64,000 nucleotides of DNA from Streptomyces hyaluromycini (lineage in GTDB: Bacteria; Actinomycetota; Actinomycetes; Streptomycetales; Streptomycetaceae). The stretch spans positions 62,001-126,000 of the forward strand of contig NZ_BCFL01000035.1 of assembly GCF_002217755.1 (NCBI RefSeq), written 5' to 3'. Position numbers and translations under genes: made by a program. This document shows, one piece after another, positions 53,146 through 61,666 of this stretch. The notes under the pieces are model-generated. The model worked only from the letters and a program-made list of their open reading frames with translations, was not told the origin of the DNA and made no database searches. The first letter of the stretch is position 1. Every line of letters begins with the position of its first letter.

Positions 53146-54198
53146 ATGTTGATTCTGGTCACCGGAGGTGCGGGCTTCATCGGCTCGCACATCGTCAGCG
53201 CTTTCACCGGCGCCGGGCACGAGGTACGCGTGCTCGACGCGCTCCTGCCCGCCGCCCACCGTACGCCGCCGCCCGTCCCCGATGGTGTCGACTGGCGCCA
53301 CGCGGATGTGCGCGACAGGGGAGCGGTGGTGGACGCTCTGCGGGGCGTGGACGCTGTCTGCCATCAGGCGGCGATGGTCGGGCTCGGCAAGGACTTCGCG
53401 GACGCGCCCGACTACGTCGGCAGCAATGACCTCGGCACGGCCGTACTGCTGGCAGGCATGGCTGCGGCCGGGGTACGCCGGCTGGTGCTGGCGAGTTCCA
53501 TGGTGGTCTACGGCGAGGGCCGCTACGAGTGTGCTCAGCACGGCGTCGTACGGCCGGGGCCGCGACGGATCGCCGAGTTGGACGCGGGCCGTTTCGAACC
53601 ACCGTGCCCACACTGCGGTGAGCCCCTGTCCGCCGGCCTGGTGGGGGAGGACGCGCCGACCGATCCGCGCAACGTCTACGCGGCTACCAAGCTCGCTCAG
53701 GAGCACCTGGCCGCGGCATGGGCGCGGGCGACCGGTGGACGGGTGGCGGCGCTTCGCTACCACAATGTGTACGGGCCGGGCATGCCGCGCGACACCCCCT
53801 ACGCGGGAGTCGCCTCCCTGTTCCGGTCCGCGCTGGCGCGCGGCGAGGCACCTCGTGTGTTCGAGGACGGCGGTCAGCGCCGGGACTTCGTCCACGTCCG
53901 GGATGTCGCAGGGGCCAACCTCGCGGCCCTGGATGGGCTGCCCGCTCTGCCGGAGGGCGTCCTGCGGGCGTACAACGTCGGCAGCGGCGACCCGCACACG
54001 GTGGGGGAGATGGCCGCCGCCCTGGCCGCGGCACACGGCGGCGATGCACCCGTCGTCACCGGGGAGTACCGGCTCGGCGACGTCCGCCACATCACCGCCT
54101 CTTCGCACAGGCTGTGTGACGAGCTGGGCTGGAAACCGGTGGTGGGTTTCGCCGAGGGAATGACGGAGTTCGCGAAGGCCCCGCTGCGGGCGGGCTGA
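53146..54198 (+). CDS. NAD-dependent nucleotide-sugar epimerase/dehydratase
   Basis: A 350-residue extended SDR. The cofactor loop is TGGAGFIGSH at the N-terminus, the catalytic Tyr/Lys pair is in NVYAATKLAQEHL, and RYHNVYGPGM and RDFVHVRDVA are typical of UDP-sugar epimerases. An insert with cysteines (YECAQHG and PPCPHCGEP) could bind zinc, which is unusual for the family. The transcript is probably leaderless. It may supply an activated sugar to the glycosyltransferases downstream. Confidence 0.9.
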   Translation: MLILVTGGAGFIGSHIVSAFTGAGHEVRVLDALLPAAHRTPPPVPDGVDWRHADVRDRGAVVDALRGVDAVCHQAAMVGLGKDFADAPDYVGSNDLGTAVLLAGMAAAGVRRLVLASSMVVYGEGRYECAQHGVVRPGPRRIAELDAGRFEPPCPHCGEPLSAGLVGEDAPTDPRNVYAATKLAQEHLAAAWARATGGRVAALRYHNVYGPGMPRDTPYAGVASLFRSALARGEAPRVFEDGGQRRDFVHVRDVAGANLAALDGLPALPEGVLRAYNVGSGDPHTVGEMAAALAAAHGGDAPVVTGEYRLGDVRHITASSHRLCDELGWKPVVGFAEGMTEFAKAPLRAG

Positions 54199-54277
54199 GC
54201 CCTCCCCGGTGACAACCCGGAAGGGCCGTCCCTGTACCTCCACAGCGATGGCCCTTCTCCGGACCGGAAACGGGGGT

Positions 54278-55375
54278 TCAGGCGGCTGTCGGCAGGCGGA
54301 CCTCGAAGCGGCAGCCGCCGGGCACGTTGTGGACGGCGGCCCGGCCGCTGTGGGCCTCGACGATGCCCCGCACCATGGCCAGACCCAGGCCCGCACCGGC
54401 GGGCGGGGTGCGGGCGCCGGTGCCGCGCCAGCCTGTGTCGAAGACGCGTGGCAAGTCCTCGGACGGGATGCCGCCGCACCCGTTGGTCGCCGAGACGACG
54501 ACGCTGTTGTCCTCCTGCCGGGCGGAGACCGAGACCGTTCCGTCGGTGGGCGTGCGGTGGATGGCGTTGACGAGGAGGTTGGCCAGGACACGGGACATCT
54601 CGCGGCCGTCGACCTCGATCGGCACCGGCTCGACTCCGTCGCCGATGATCCGTACGCCGTGTTCCTCGGCCAGGGCGTCGGCGCCCGCGATCGCGTCGCC
54701 GACGAGGTCGTAGACCGACATGCGGGCCGTGTTCAGGGCCAGCACGCCGGCCTGGATGCGGGAGAGTTCGAACAGGTCGCTGACCATTTCGCTGGGCCTT
54801 CCGACCTCTGTGCGGATCCGGGCGTGGTAGACGCTCGGATCGTCGACCATGCCGTCCTCCAGTGCCTCGGTCATCGCCTGCAGCCCAGCGAGCGGGGTGC
54901 GCAGGTCGTGGGAGATCCAGGCGACCAGCTCCCGTCGGGACTCCTCCAAGGACCGCTTGCGCTCGCTTGAGGCGGCCAGCTTCGCACTGGTGGCGTCCAA
55001 CTCCCGGACGAGTTAGGACAGTTCAGCTGTGGGAGCGGTCCTGGCCGGGGTGATGCGGCCCTCGTCACCGAGAGCTCGGGTGGCCTCGGCGAGGGCCCGG
55101 CTGCCCTTGACGACGCTGCGGCCCAGGACGAGCGCCACCGCGAGGGAGACGACCGCCGTGATGGAGCACACCATGGTGACGGCCCACAGGTCGTGATCCG
55201 ACAGCAGCGTCGCCCACGACACGAGCATCGCCGCCACGGCGACGGCGGCGACCACGGCCAGTGACAGCGCGACCGAGCGGTTGCGCAGCAGCCTCAGGGC
55301 GGCCACACCGAGCAGTCCGGCGACGCCCGCGCCGATCGCCGCGTACAGGGCGATCAGGAAGATGTCACGCAGCAT
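54278..55375 (-). pseudogene. Sensor histidine kinase interrupted by an in-frame stop
   Basis: The gene starts at the ATG at 55375, overlapping the response regulator by 11 nt. Two membrane helices (about 1-80) and a HAMP-like segment come first, then TAA at 55013-55015 after PTAELS. The same frame continues LVRELDATSAKLAAS into the H box (WISHDLRTPLAGL), N box (LLVNAIHRTP) and G boxes (GAGLGLAMVRGIVEAH). A single base change (GAA to TAA) explains the stop. The ATP-lid residue in the G1 box is also altered (NGCGGIP, where DGCGGIP is expected). Sequencing error could explain the stop but not easily both changes. Confidence 0.8.
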
Positions 55376-56108
55376 CGTCCGCCCCGTTCGCCTCAGGTAC
55401 ATCGAAGCGGTAGCCGACGCCCCACACGGTGTTGATCAGCCGGGGGCGGGCCGGGTCGTCCTCGATCTTCTCGCGCAGCCGCCGTACATGGACGGTGACG
55501 GTGGACAGGTCGCCGAACTCCCAGCCCCACACGCGACGCATCAGTTCCTCCCGGCTGGTGGCCCGCCCGGAATTGCGCAGGAAGAACTCCAGCAGATCGA
55601 ACTCCCTGATGGTCAGGGCAAGTTCCCGACCATCGCGGGTGGCCCGGCGAGCCGTGGGGTCCAGAGCGAGCGGTCCGGCCCGTAGTCCCGTCAGGCGCAG
55701 TGCGGACGGTGCGCTCTGCGCTGTCGCCAGCGCACCCGCACGGCGCAGCACCGACTCCACCCGCAGGACCAGCTCCCTCGGGCTGAAAGGCTTGGTGACG
55801 TAGTCGTCCGCTCCGACCTCCAGGCCGAGGATGCGGTCCTCCTCGTCACCCCGCGCCGTCAGCATGATCACGGGCAGCGGGCCGGTCTCGCGGATGCGGC
55901 GGCAGACCTCCAACCCGTCCATGCCGGGCAGCATCAGGTCCAGTACCACCAGTTCCGGTGGCTGTGCGCTGGCCCTGGCCACGGCGGACGGGCCGTCGGC
56001 GGCCACATCGACGTCGAAGCCTGCCCGGGTCAGGTATCCGGCGACGACCTCGGAGACGGTCGGGTCGTCGTCCACCACGAGTACGCGTTTCACGGTATCG
56101 AGTGTCAC
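55365..56108 (-). CDS. OmpR/PhoB-family response regulator
   Basis: A 247-residue two-domain regulator. The receiver has DDD near residue 14-16, the phospho-acceptor Asp in VVLDLMLPGMDG and Lys in VTKPFSPREL. The C-terminal winged helix has EFDLLEFFLRNSGRATSREE and TVTVHVRRLREKIE. It looks intact although its partner kinase is broken. A GTG at 56093 could be an alternative start. It is the natural candidate to bind the CTTACG-type operators beside it and upstream of the neighbouring genes. Confidence 0.94.
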   Translation of the reverse strand: MTLDTVKRVLVVDDDPTVSEVVAGYLTRAGFDVDVAADGPSAVARASAQPPELVVLDLMLPGMDGLEVCRRIRETGPLPVIMLTARGDEEDRILGLEVGADDYVTKPFSPRELVLRVESVLRRAGALATAQSAPSALRLTGLRAGPLALDPTARRATRDGRELALTIREFDLLEFFLRNSGRATSREELMRRVWGWEFGDLSTVTVHVRRLREKIEDDPARPRLINTVWGVGYRFDVPEANGADDAA

Positions 56109-56141
56109 ACCGCCCCTCGGTTGTCAGGGGGAGTGGTGGCG

Positions 56142-56189
56142 GACGTCAGAGATCCGTAAGTACTGCCGCCGACGTCAGAGATCTGTAAG
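56142..56189. promoter_or_regulatory. Tandem predicted operators between response regulator and GT2 genes
   Basis: Two near-identical 19-mers (56142-56160 and 56171-56189), 29 nt apart, differ at one base. On the complementary strand they read CTTACGGATCTCTGACGTC and CTTACAGATCTCTGACGTC, that is CTTAC(G/A)-N5-CTGACG. A third, weaker copy on the plus strand starts at 56202 (CTTACG-N5-TTTGCG), just before the TAGGGT -10-like box of the GT2 gene. This arrangement suggests autoregulation plus control of the divergent operon. Confidence 0.65.
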
Positions 56190-56235
56190 GACACCAAGTC
56201 CCTTACGTCCCTTTTGCGTTCGTAGGGTGAGTGGG

Positions 56236-56961
56236 GTGATCGAGACTTCCCCCTCTTCTCCCGTCCGGGTCGATGTGGTGCTGCCCTGTCTGGACGAGGC
56301 CGAGGCCCTGCCGTGGGTGCTCGACCGGATCCCGCCCGGCTGGCGCGCCATCGTGGTCGACAACGGCTCCACCGACGGCTCGGCGGACATCGCCCGCGCA
56401 CTCGGCGCCCACGTGGTGACCGAGCCGGTGCGCGGCTTCGGCGCCGCCTGCCACGCCGGATTGATGGCCGCCACCGCCGACGTCGTCTGCTTCTGCGACT
56501 GCGACGCCTCCCTCGACCCCGCCCTGCTGCCGGCTATGGCCGCACCCGTGCTGGGCGGCACCGCCGATCTGGTGCTGGGCCGGCGGCGCCCCACGTCCCC
56601 CAAGGCATGGCCTGTGCACGCCCGCCTGGCCAACCTGGAGCTGGCCCGGCTCATCCGCAGACGCACCGGGGTGCGCCTGCACGACCTCGGCCCGATGCGC
56701 GCCGTCCGCCGCGAGGCCCTGCTCGCCCTGGACCTGACCGACCGGCGCTCCGGCTACCCGCTGCAGATGGTGGTGCGCGGCGCCGACGCCGGCTGGCGGG
56801 TGCGCGAGACGGAGGTGCCCTACCACCCGCGCACCGGCCGCTCCAAGGTCACCGGCACCTGGCGAGGCACCTGGCAGGCGGTACATGACATGCGTGCCGT
56901 GCTCGCCGAGACGCCCGCCGCCACGCCCGCCGTCGTCGGCGTGCGGGGAGGCGGACGATGA
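56236..56961 (+). CDS. Family 2 glycosyltransferase
   Basis: A 241-residue GT-A enzyme. VDVVLPCLDEAEALPWVLDR and VVDNGSTDGSADIARALGA form the nucleotide-sugar site, CDCDASLDPALL carries the DxD-like metal motif, and LQMVVRGADAGWRVRETEV is typical of polyprenyl-phosphate-sugar synthases. No membrane helix is obvious. The start is a GTG in a probably leaderless message; a GTG 9 nt upstream is possible. It heads a four-gene operon with 4-nt overlaps. Confidence 0.88.
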   Translation: MIETSPSSPVRVDVVLPCLDEAEALPWVLDRIPPGWRAIVVDNGSTDGSADIARALGAHVVTEPVRGFGAACHAGLMAATADVVCFCDCDASLDPALLPAMAAPVLGGTADLVLGRRRPTSPKAWPVHARLANLELARLIRRRTGVRLHDLGPMRAVRREALLALDLTDRRSGYPLQMVVRGADAGWRVRETEVPYHPRTGRSKVTGTWRGTWQAVHDMRAVLAETPAATPAVVGVRGGGR

Positions 56962-57599
56962 ACACCCGGCCTCCGGTGACCCTATTGGTGATCGCCAAGG
57001 AACCCGTGCCCGGCCGCGTCAAGACCCGGCTCACCCCGCCTTACACACCCCAGGAAGCAGCCACCCTGGCCGAGGCCGCCCTTACCGACACGCTCCACAC
57101 CCTGCTGCGAGCCCCCGCGCGCCGTCGCGTCCTCGCTCTCGACGGTACCCCTGGCCCCTGGCTGCCACCCGGCTACGACGTCGTACCCCAGAGCCCCGGC
57201 GACCTGGACGAGCGGATCGCCGCCGCCTTCGCCCACTGTGACGGCCCGACGCTCCTGGTCGGGATGGACACCCCGCAACTGACCGCCGACATGATCGCAG
57301 ACGTCGGCCGGGATGGCCGCGATGCGTGGTTCGGTCCGGCCGCGGACGGCGGCTTCTGGGCGCTGGGCCTCGCCGATCCCGCCCGGGCCGGTGCCCTGGT
57401 CCGCGGGGTGCCGATGTCGACGGACCGCACGGGCGCGATCCAGCGCAGCCGCCTGGCCGGGGCAGGGCTGGCTGTGACCGACCTGCCGGTACTGCGCGAC
57501 GTGGACACCGCAGCCGACGCCGCAGCGGTCGCCGCCTGCTGCGCACGGGGCTCCCGCTTCGCCGCCGTACTCAACTCGCTGGCAGAGGTGGTCCGATGA
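56958..57599 (+). CDS. DUF2064/TIGR04282-family nucleotidyl- or glycosyltransferase
   Basis: A 213-residue protein of the family named for selenium-domain-associated transferases. LLVIAKEPVPGRVKTRLTPP at the N-terminus is the diagnostic loop, followed by LLVGMDTPQLTADMI and GPAADGGFWALGL. The fold resembles GT-A nucleotidyltransferases. It overlaps both neighbours by 4 nt. It probably works with the GT2 enzyme and methyltransferase on the same glycan or lipid. Confidence 0.88.
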   Translation: MNTRPPVTLLVIAKEPVPGRVKTRLTPPYTPQEAATLAEAALTDTLHTLLRAPARRRVLALDGTPGPWLPPGYDVVPQSPGDLDERIAAAFAHCDGPTLLVGMDTPQLTADMIADVGRDGRDAWFGPAADGGFWALGLADPARAGALVRGVPMSTDRTGAIQRSRLAGAGLAVTDLPVLRDVDTAADAAAVAACCARGSRFAAVLNSLAEVVR

Positions 57600-58465
57600 G
57601 CGGGACGGCGGTCGGCGTCGACTTCGCCGTGGCCGAGCGGCCGGAACCGGCCATGGCGGAGCCCCGGGCGGAGAGCCCGACGGTCGTCATGGCCAGGAAT
57701 CACATGTCGACGCTCCCCGCCCACCCCACCCTGCCCGTGGCACCGGGCACCCCGTGGATCAACGATCCCTATGCCCACGCTCTGCGCACCGGACGCGGCC
57801 CGCTGTTCCTGCGCCGCCTGTCACACCCCGATCGCCCCGACGGCTTCGGCGAGGAGCACGTGCTGCCGCTGGACGTGGAGCGCTGGTGTGCACCTCCCGA
57901 CGCGGCGGACACGAGCGTGCTGCGCCGATGTACGGGCTCCGTCCTGGACGTGGGTTGCGGACCTGGACGCATGGTGGCCGCACTGGCCGCCAGCGGCGTA
58001 CCGGCGTTGGGGGTGGACCTCAGCGGGGACGCCGTGAAGCGCACCCGGCGCAGTGGTGGCGCCGCCGTCCAGCGGTCGGCCTTCGACCGCCTCCCGGGCG
58101 AAGGCCGCTGGGGCACCGTGCTGCTCATGGACGGCAACATCGGCATCGGCGGCGATCCCGTCGCCCTGCTCCGCCGATTGGGCGAACTCATCGCCCCTGG
58201 CGGGCTCCTGCTGGCCGAGGCCGCCCCGCTGGACGTGGACGAGCGCCTCACCGTGCGCGTCGAGGACTCCCACGGCCACCACGGGCGTCCCTTCCCCTGG
58301 GCCAGGCTCGGCACCGCCGCGCTCCTGAACGCCGCAGACTCCGCCGGCTGGATCCTGACCGGCAGGTGGACGGCCGATGGGCGCCCGTTCGTGGAACTAC
58401 GCCGCCGGCGCGCGAATCACCCCGGCGCGCAGTCCCCGATCATTGAAAGGCCCCACTACTCATGA
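57596..58465 (+). CDS. Class I SAM-dependent methyltransferase (paralogue 2)
   Basis: A 289-residue methyltransferase with motif I VLDVGCGPGRMVAALAASG and LLMDGNIGIGGDPVALLRRL. It is homologous to the 224-residue enzyme encoded at 44761 from about residue 55 onward; the first 50 residues are an extra, probably disordered extension. The ATG overlaps the previous stop as ATGA, and the next ATG overlaps its own stop. An ATG further in (MARNHMSTLPAHP) could be an alternative start. Confidence 0.88.
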   Translation: MSGTAVGVDFAVAERPEPAMAEPRAESPTVVMARNHMSTLPAHPTLPVAPGTPWINDPYAHALRTGRGPLFLRRLSHPDRPDGFGEEHVLPLDVERWCAPPDAADTSVLRRCTGSVLDVGCGPGRMVAALAASGVPALGVDLSGDAVKRTRRSGGAAVQRSAFDRLPGEGRWGTVLLMDGNIGIGGDPVALLRRLGELIAPGGLLLAEAAPLDVDERLTVRVEDSHGHHGRPFPWARLGTAALLNAADSAGWILTGRWTADGRPFVELRRRRANHPGAQSPIIERPHYS

Positions 58466-59943
58466 CCGACAGCGCCCCCACGCGTTGGCCGGCTCCCCGG
58501 CCCGCCGAGCCGTTGCCCGACCACCCAGCAGAGCCGGTGAACCGCCGCGCCGGTCGTACGTGTGTCACCCTGGTCGTGGCGGTGCTCGTCGCACTCAGCG
58601 CAGTTGTCATCGGCACCCTCCACGCCGGCGACAACCACAGCGACCCAGGCCGGCTGCTCGTGGGATACGCCATCGCCTGGGCACTGTTCGCCGCCGGGGT
58701 CTGGGCCGTACGCAAGGCCCCCGCGCGCGCCGCGACCTACCTGGTGCTCGCGGGCTCTGCCGCGGTCGCACTCTCCGGCCTGGCGGCACCGCCCCGCACC
58801 AGCGACGACATGTACCGCTATGCCTGGGACGGCCGCGTACAGGCGGCCGGTATCTCCCCCTACGCCCACCCACCGGCCGCTCCCCAACTCGCCCACCTGC
58901 GAGACGAGTGGCTCTTTCCCACTAGCGGAGCGTGCGACGGCTGGGGACTGAGGCGCACCGGCAGCGGCGCGTGCGTCCGCATCAACCGGCCCACCGTGCC
59001 GACGATCTACCCGCCTGTCGCGGAGGGATGGTTCTTCGCAGTCCACACCCTTTCGCCACCGGGTACTCGTCACAAGCCGCTCCAAGTGGGCGGCGCGGTA
59101 CTGGCGTTCGGCACCACCGTCGCCCTGCTCACCGTCCTGCGACGACGCGGCGACCCGCAACAGGCCCCTGCCCGGGCCGCACTGTGGGGCTGGTGCCCGG
59201 CCGTCCCCTTCGAGGCCGTCAACAACGCCCACATCGACACCCTCGGCGTCCTGCTCACCGTGCTGGCACTCGGCACCGCCACCGCCGGGGCGCGTCGCGG
59301 CGCCCTGCTCGGCGCAGCCGTCGCGGTCAAACTGCTGCCCGTGCTGGCGCTGCCCGGCGCCCTGTCCGGACAGCGCGGCGCGCGACGCATCGGGAGCGTG
59401 ACGGCGGCTGCCCTCGGCGCGGTCGCGCTCGCCTACCTGCCCTACGTCCTGGTCTCCGGCACCAGCGTCCTCGGCTATCTCCCCGGCTACCTGAACGAAG
59501 AGGGATACGAACCCGGCGACGTCCGCCGCTTCGCCTTGCTCCGGCTGATCCTGCCGGACTCCGCCGCCGAAATCACCGCTTTTGTCCTGCTCGCGCTGAC
59601 GGCCCTGTTCGTATGGTGGCGCGGCGACCCGACACGCCCCTGGCGCGGTGCCCTCCTTCTGACCGGCACGGCCCTGCTGCTGTTCTCACCCGACTACCCC
59701 TGGTACTCCCTGCTCGTCATCGCCCTCGCAGCTCTGGACGGCCGCTGGGAGTGGCTCGCCGTCACCGTGGCCGGCACCGTCCTCTACCTCGCCGGGCGGC
59801 TGTTGCCCGGATTCCCTCTGCAGGCATGGGCCTACGGTGCTGCCGCTCTCACTGTCGCACTGGGTGCTTGCCTGAGAGGCATGAAGCCAACGCAGCCCCT
59901 GTTGATCGGCCGGGTCCGGCAGCAGCCTCCGCTCCGTCCTTGA
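58462..59943 (+). CDS. GT87/DUF2029-type membrane glycosyltransferase
   Basis: A 493-residue polytopic protein with about 10-12 helices. SDDMYRYAWDGRVQAAGISP near residue 113 is the DD-containing extracytoplasmic catalytic loop of polyprenyl-phosphate-mannose-dependent GT-C enzymes, and YPPVAEGWF and LLFSPDYPWYSL also fit the family. It would add a sugar from a lipid-linked donor, consistent with the GT2 enzyme making such a donor. It is the last gene of the operon. Confidence 0.87.
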   Translation: MTDSAPTRWPAPRPAEPLPDHPAEPVNRRAGRTCVTLVVAVLVALSAVVIGTLHAGDNHSDPGRLLVGYAIAWALFAAGVWAVRKAPARAATYLVLAGSAAVALSGLAAPPRTSDDMYRYAWDGRVQAAGISPYAHPPAAPQLAHLRDEWLFPTSGACDGWGLRRTGSGACVRINRPTVPTIYPPVAEGWFFAVHTLSPPGTRHKPLQVGGAVLAFGTTVALLTVLRRRGDPQQAPARAALWGWCPAVPFEAVNNAHIDTLGVLLTVLALGTATAGARRGALLGAAVAVKLLPVLALPGALSGQRGARRIGSVTAAALGAVALAYLPYVLVSGTSVLGYLPGYLNEEGYEPGDVRRFALLRLILPDSAAEITAFVLLALTALFVWWRGDPTRPWRGALLLTGTALLLFSPDYPWYSLLVIALAALDGRWEWLAVTVAGTVLYLAGRLLPGFPLQAWAYGAAALTVALGACLRGMKPTQPLLIGRVRQQPPLRP

Positions 59944-60166
59944 GATCGTCGAACGCACCGCGACGACGGCACTGGATTCGTGGTGATGCCGCGCAGGCGG
60001 GTGGTGGTACGAGGCACCTGAAGGACACAACTCCGGCTACCTGCACGCAAGCGGCGTAGGGGTGACCAGGGGGCCTGAGCTGCATGGTGCTGGGATGGAG
60101 CCCATGCTGGGACCGTGCTGGGACGGCTCCCTCCAGATACACGATTCCGTCGTCGTACCCACGCTC

Positions 60167-60640
60167 CAGCGGGCCGCCAGCGCGGGTAGGACCAAGGCGT
60201 TCGTAATCTTGGATGGCACCCTGCTGTCCGTCGACCGGATCGCCGCCGACCGCCCCTACTACTCGGGCATCGAACACAAGAAGCACGGCATGAACTCGCA
60301 GGTCCTGGCCGAACCGTTCGGTCAGCTGCTGTGGGCCTCAGCTGCCCTGCCCGGCGCAGTTCACGACATCAAGGCCGCTCGCACCCACGGCATCATTGAC
60401 GCCCTGACCCACGCGGGCATCCACCGCTGGGCCGACAAGGGCTACCGGGGCGTGGGAGGCACAGTCCGCGTTGCCTACCGCGGGCGGTGGGACAAGCTGT
60501 CGGCCGGCCAGCGGACCGGCAACGTCTCCCACGCCAAGATCCGCGCCGTCGGCTAGAGCAGGCCATGGCCACCCTCAAGCAGTGGCGCCTGCTGCGGAAG
60601 CTCCGCTGCAGCATTCGGGAGACCGACGTACTTCGGCCCC
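60167..60640 (+). pseudogene. IS5-family (DDE_4-type) transposase remnant
   Basis: The conserved core begins abruptly at RTKAFVILDGTLLSVDRIAA and continues through HGMNSQVLAEPFGQLLWAS, AVHDIKAARTHGI and WADKGYRGVGG to SHAKIRAV, then a stop caused by a frameshift near 60550. The next frame carries on with MATLKQWRLLRKLRCS. The N-terminal helix-turn-helix is missing. It is non-functional. The flanking 59944-60166 and 60641-60717 hold no gene. Confidence 0.82.
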
Positions 60641-60717
60641 GTGCTGTTGTGGAGCGTGGGGCGGAAGGGGGTGCGGTCCTCGCTCCGGCTCAGGTCACTG
60701 GATTCCGGTGGCTCTGG

Positions 60718-61656
60718 TCACCATGCGTTGATGGCCGGCGTGTCGGGTTCGTGCTGCCGCCAGGCTTCGTTGAGGCGCGCGAGCCGGTCCGCGGCGGCGA
60801 TGCCGTGCAGGGATGCGACCTTGCCGTCGCTGACTTCGAACGCCACGGCGCCCACGACCCGGTCGTCGGTCACGGCGAGGACGGCCGGGGAGCCGTTGAC
60901 CAGCGCGATGTGGAACGCGGGGGAGCCACCGGCCAGCCGCCGCTTCGCCGGCGTGGGCTTGAAACCGGCCCGCACGTAGGAGGCGATGCGCTCGCGCGTC
61001 GTGTACCGCAGCAGCCGCCTGGCCAGTCCGTAGCCGTCCGAGACCGCGGTCGCGTCGGCGGTGAGCAGCGCCACCAGCCGTTCGGTGCGCCCCGACGTGG
61101 CGGCGGCGAGGAACTCCTCGACGATCCGGCGAGCGGACGCGGGGTCCACCTCGTCGCCGCCGCGGCGCTCGGCGGCGACCCGGATCCGGGCCCGGTGGAC
61201 ATGCTGCTGGCTCGCGGACTCGGTGATGTCGAGGATCCCGGCGATCTCGGCGTGGGAGTACGAAAAGACCTCGCGCAGGACGTAAGCGGCCCGCTCGACC
61301 GGCGAGAGCCGCTCCATGAGGGTCAGGACGGCGAGGGACACCGATTCGCGCTGCTCGAAGGTTTCGGCCGGATCCAGCATCGGGTCGCCCTCAAGCAGTG
61401 GCTCGGGCAGCCAGGCACCGGCCGCTCGCTCGTGGCGCGCCTGCGCCGAGCGGAGCCGGTCGAGGCAGAGATTGGTGACGACCTTGGTCAGCCACGCTTC
61501 CGGCACCTCGATGCGTTCGCGGTCTGCGGCCTGCCAGCGCAGGAACGTGTCCTGCACGGCGTCCTCGGCGTCGGCGGCCGAGCCGAGCAGACGGTACGCG
61601 AGCGAGGCCAGCCGGCCCCGGCTGGCCTCGAACCGATCGATGGCTGCGCTGTCCAT
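60718..61656 (-). CDS. ECF41/SigJ-type sigma factor with SnoaL-like C-terminal domain
   Basis: A 312-residue extracytoplasmic-function sigma factor starting at the ATG of MDSAAIDRFEASRG. Region 2 (LASLAYRLLGSAADAEDAVQ) and region 4 (LSPVERAAYVLREVFSYSHA) are followed by a linker with WLPEPL and a SnoaL-like C-terminal domain of about 110 residues that regulates activity in this group. It lies 10 nt after the FAD oxidoreductase stop. ECF41 factors typically control an adjacent oxidoreductase or carboxymuconolactone decarboxylase gene without a classic anti-sigma factor. Confidence 0.92.
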   Translation of the reverse strand: MDSAAIDRFEASRGRLASLAYRLLGSAADAEDAVQDTFLRWQAADRERIEVPEAWLTKVVTNLCLDRLRSAQARHERAAGAWLPEPLLEGDPMLDPAETFEQRESVSLAVLTLMERLSPVERAAYVLREVFSYSHAEIAGILDITESASQQHVHRARIRVAAERRGGDEVDPASARRIVEEFLAAATSGRTERLVALLTADATAVSDGYGLARRLLRYTTRERIASYVRAGFKPTPAKRRLAGGSPAFHIALVNGSPAVLAVTDDRVVGAVAFEVSDGKVASLHGIAAADRLARLNEAWRQHEPDTPAINAW

Positions 61657-61666
61657 GCGGAGCAGC

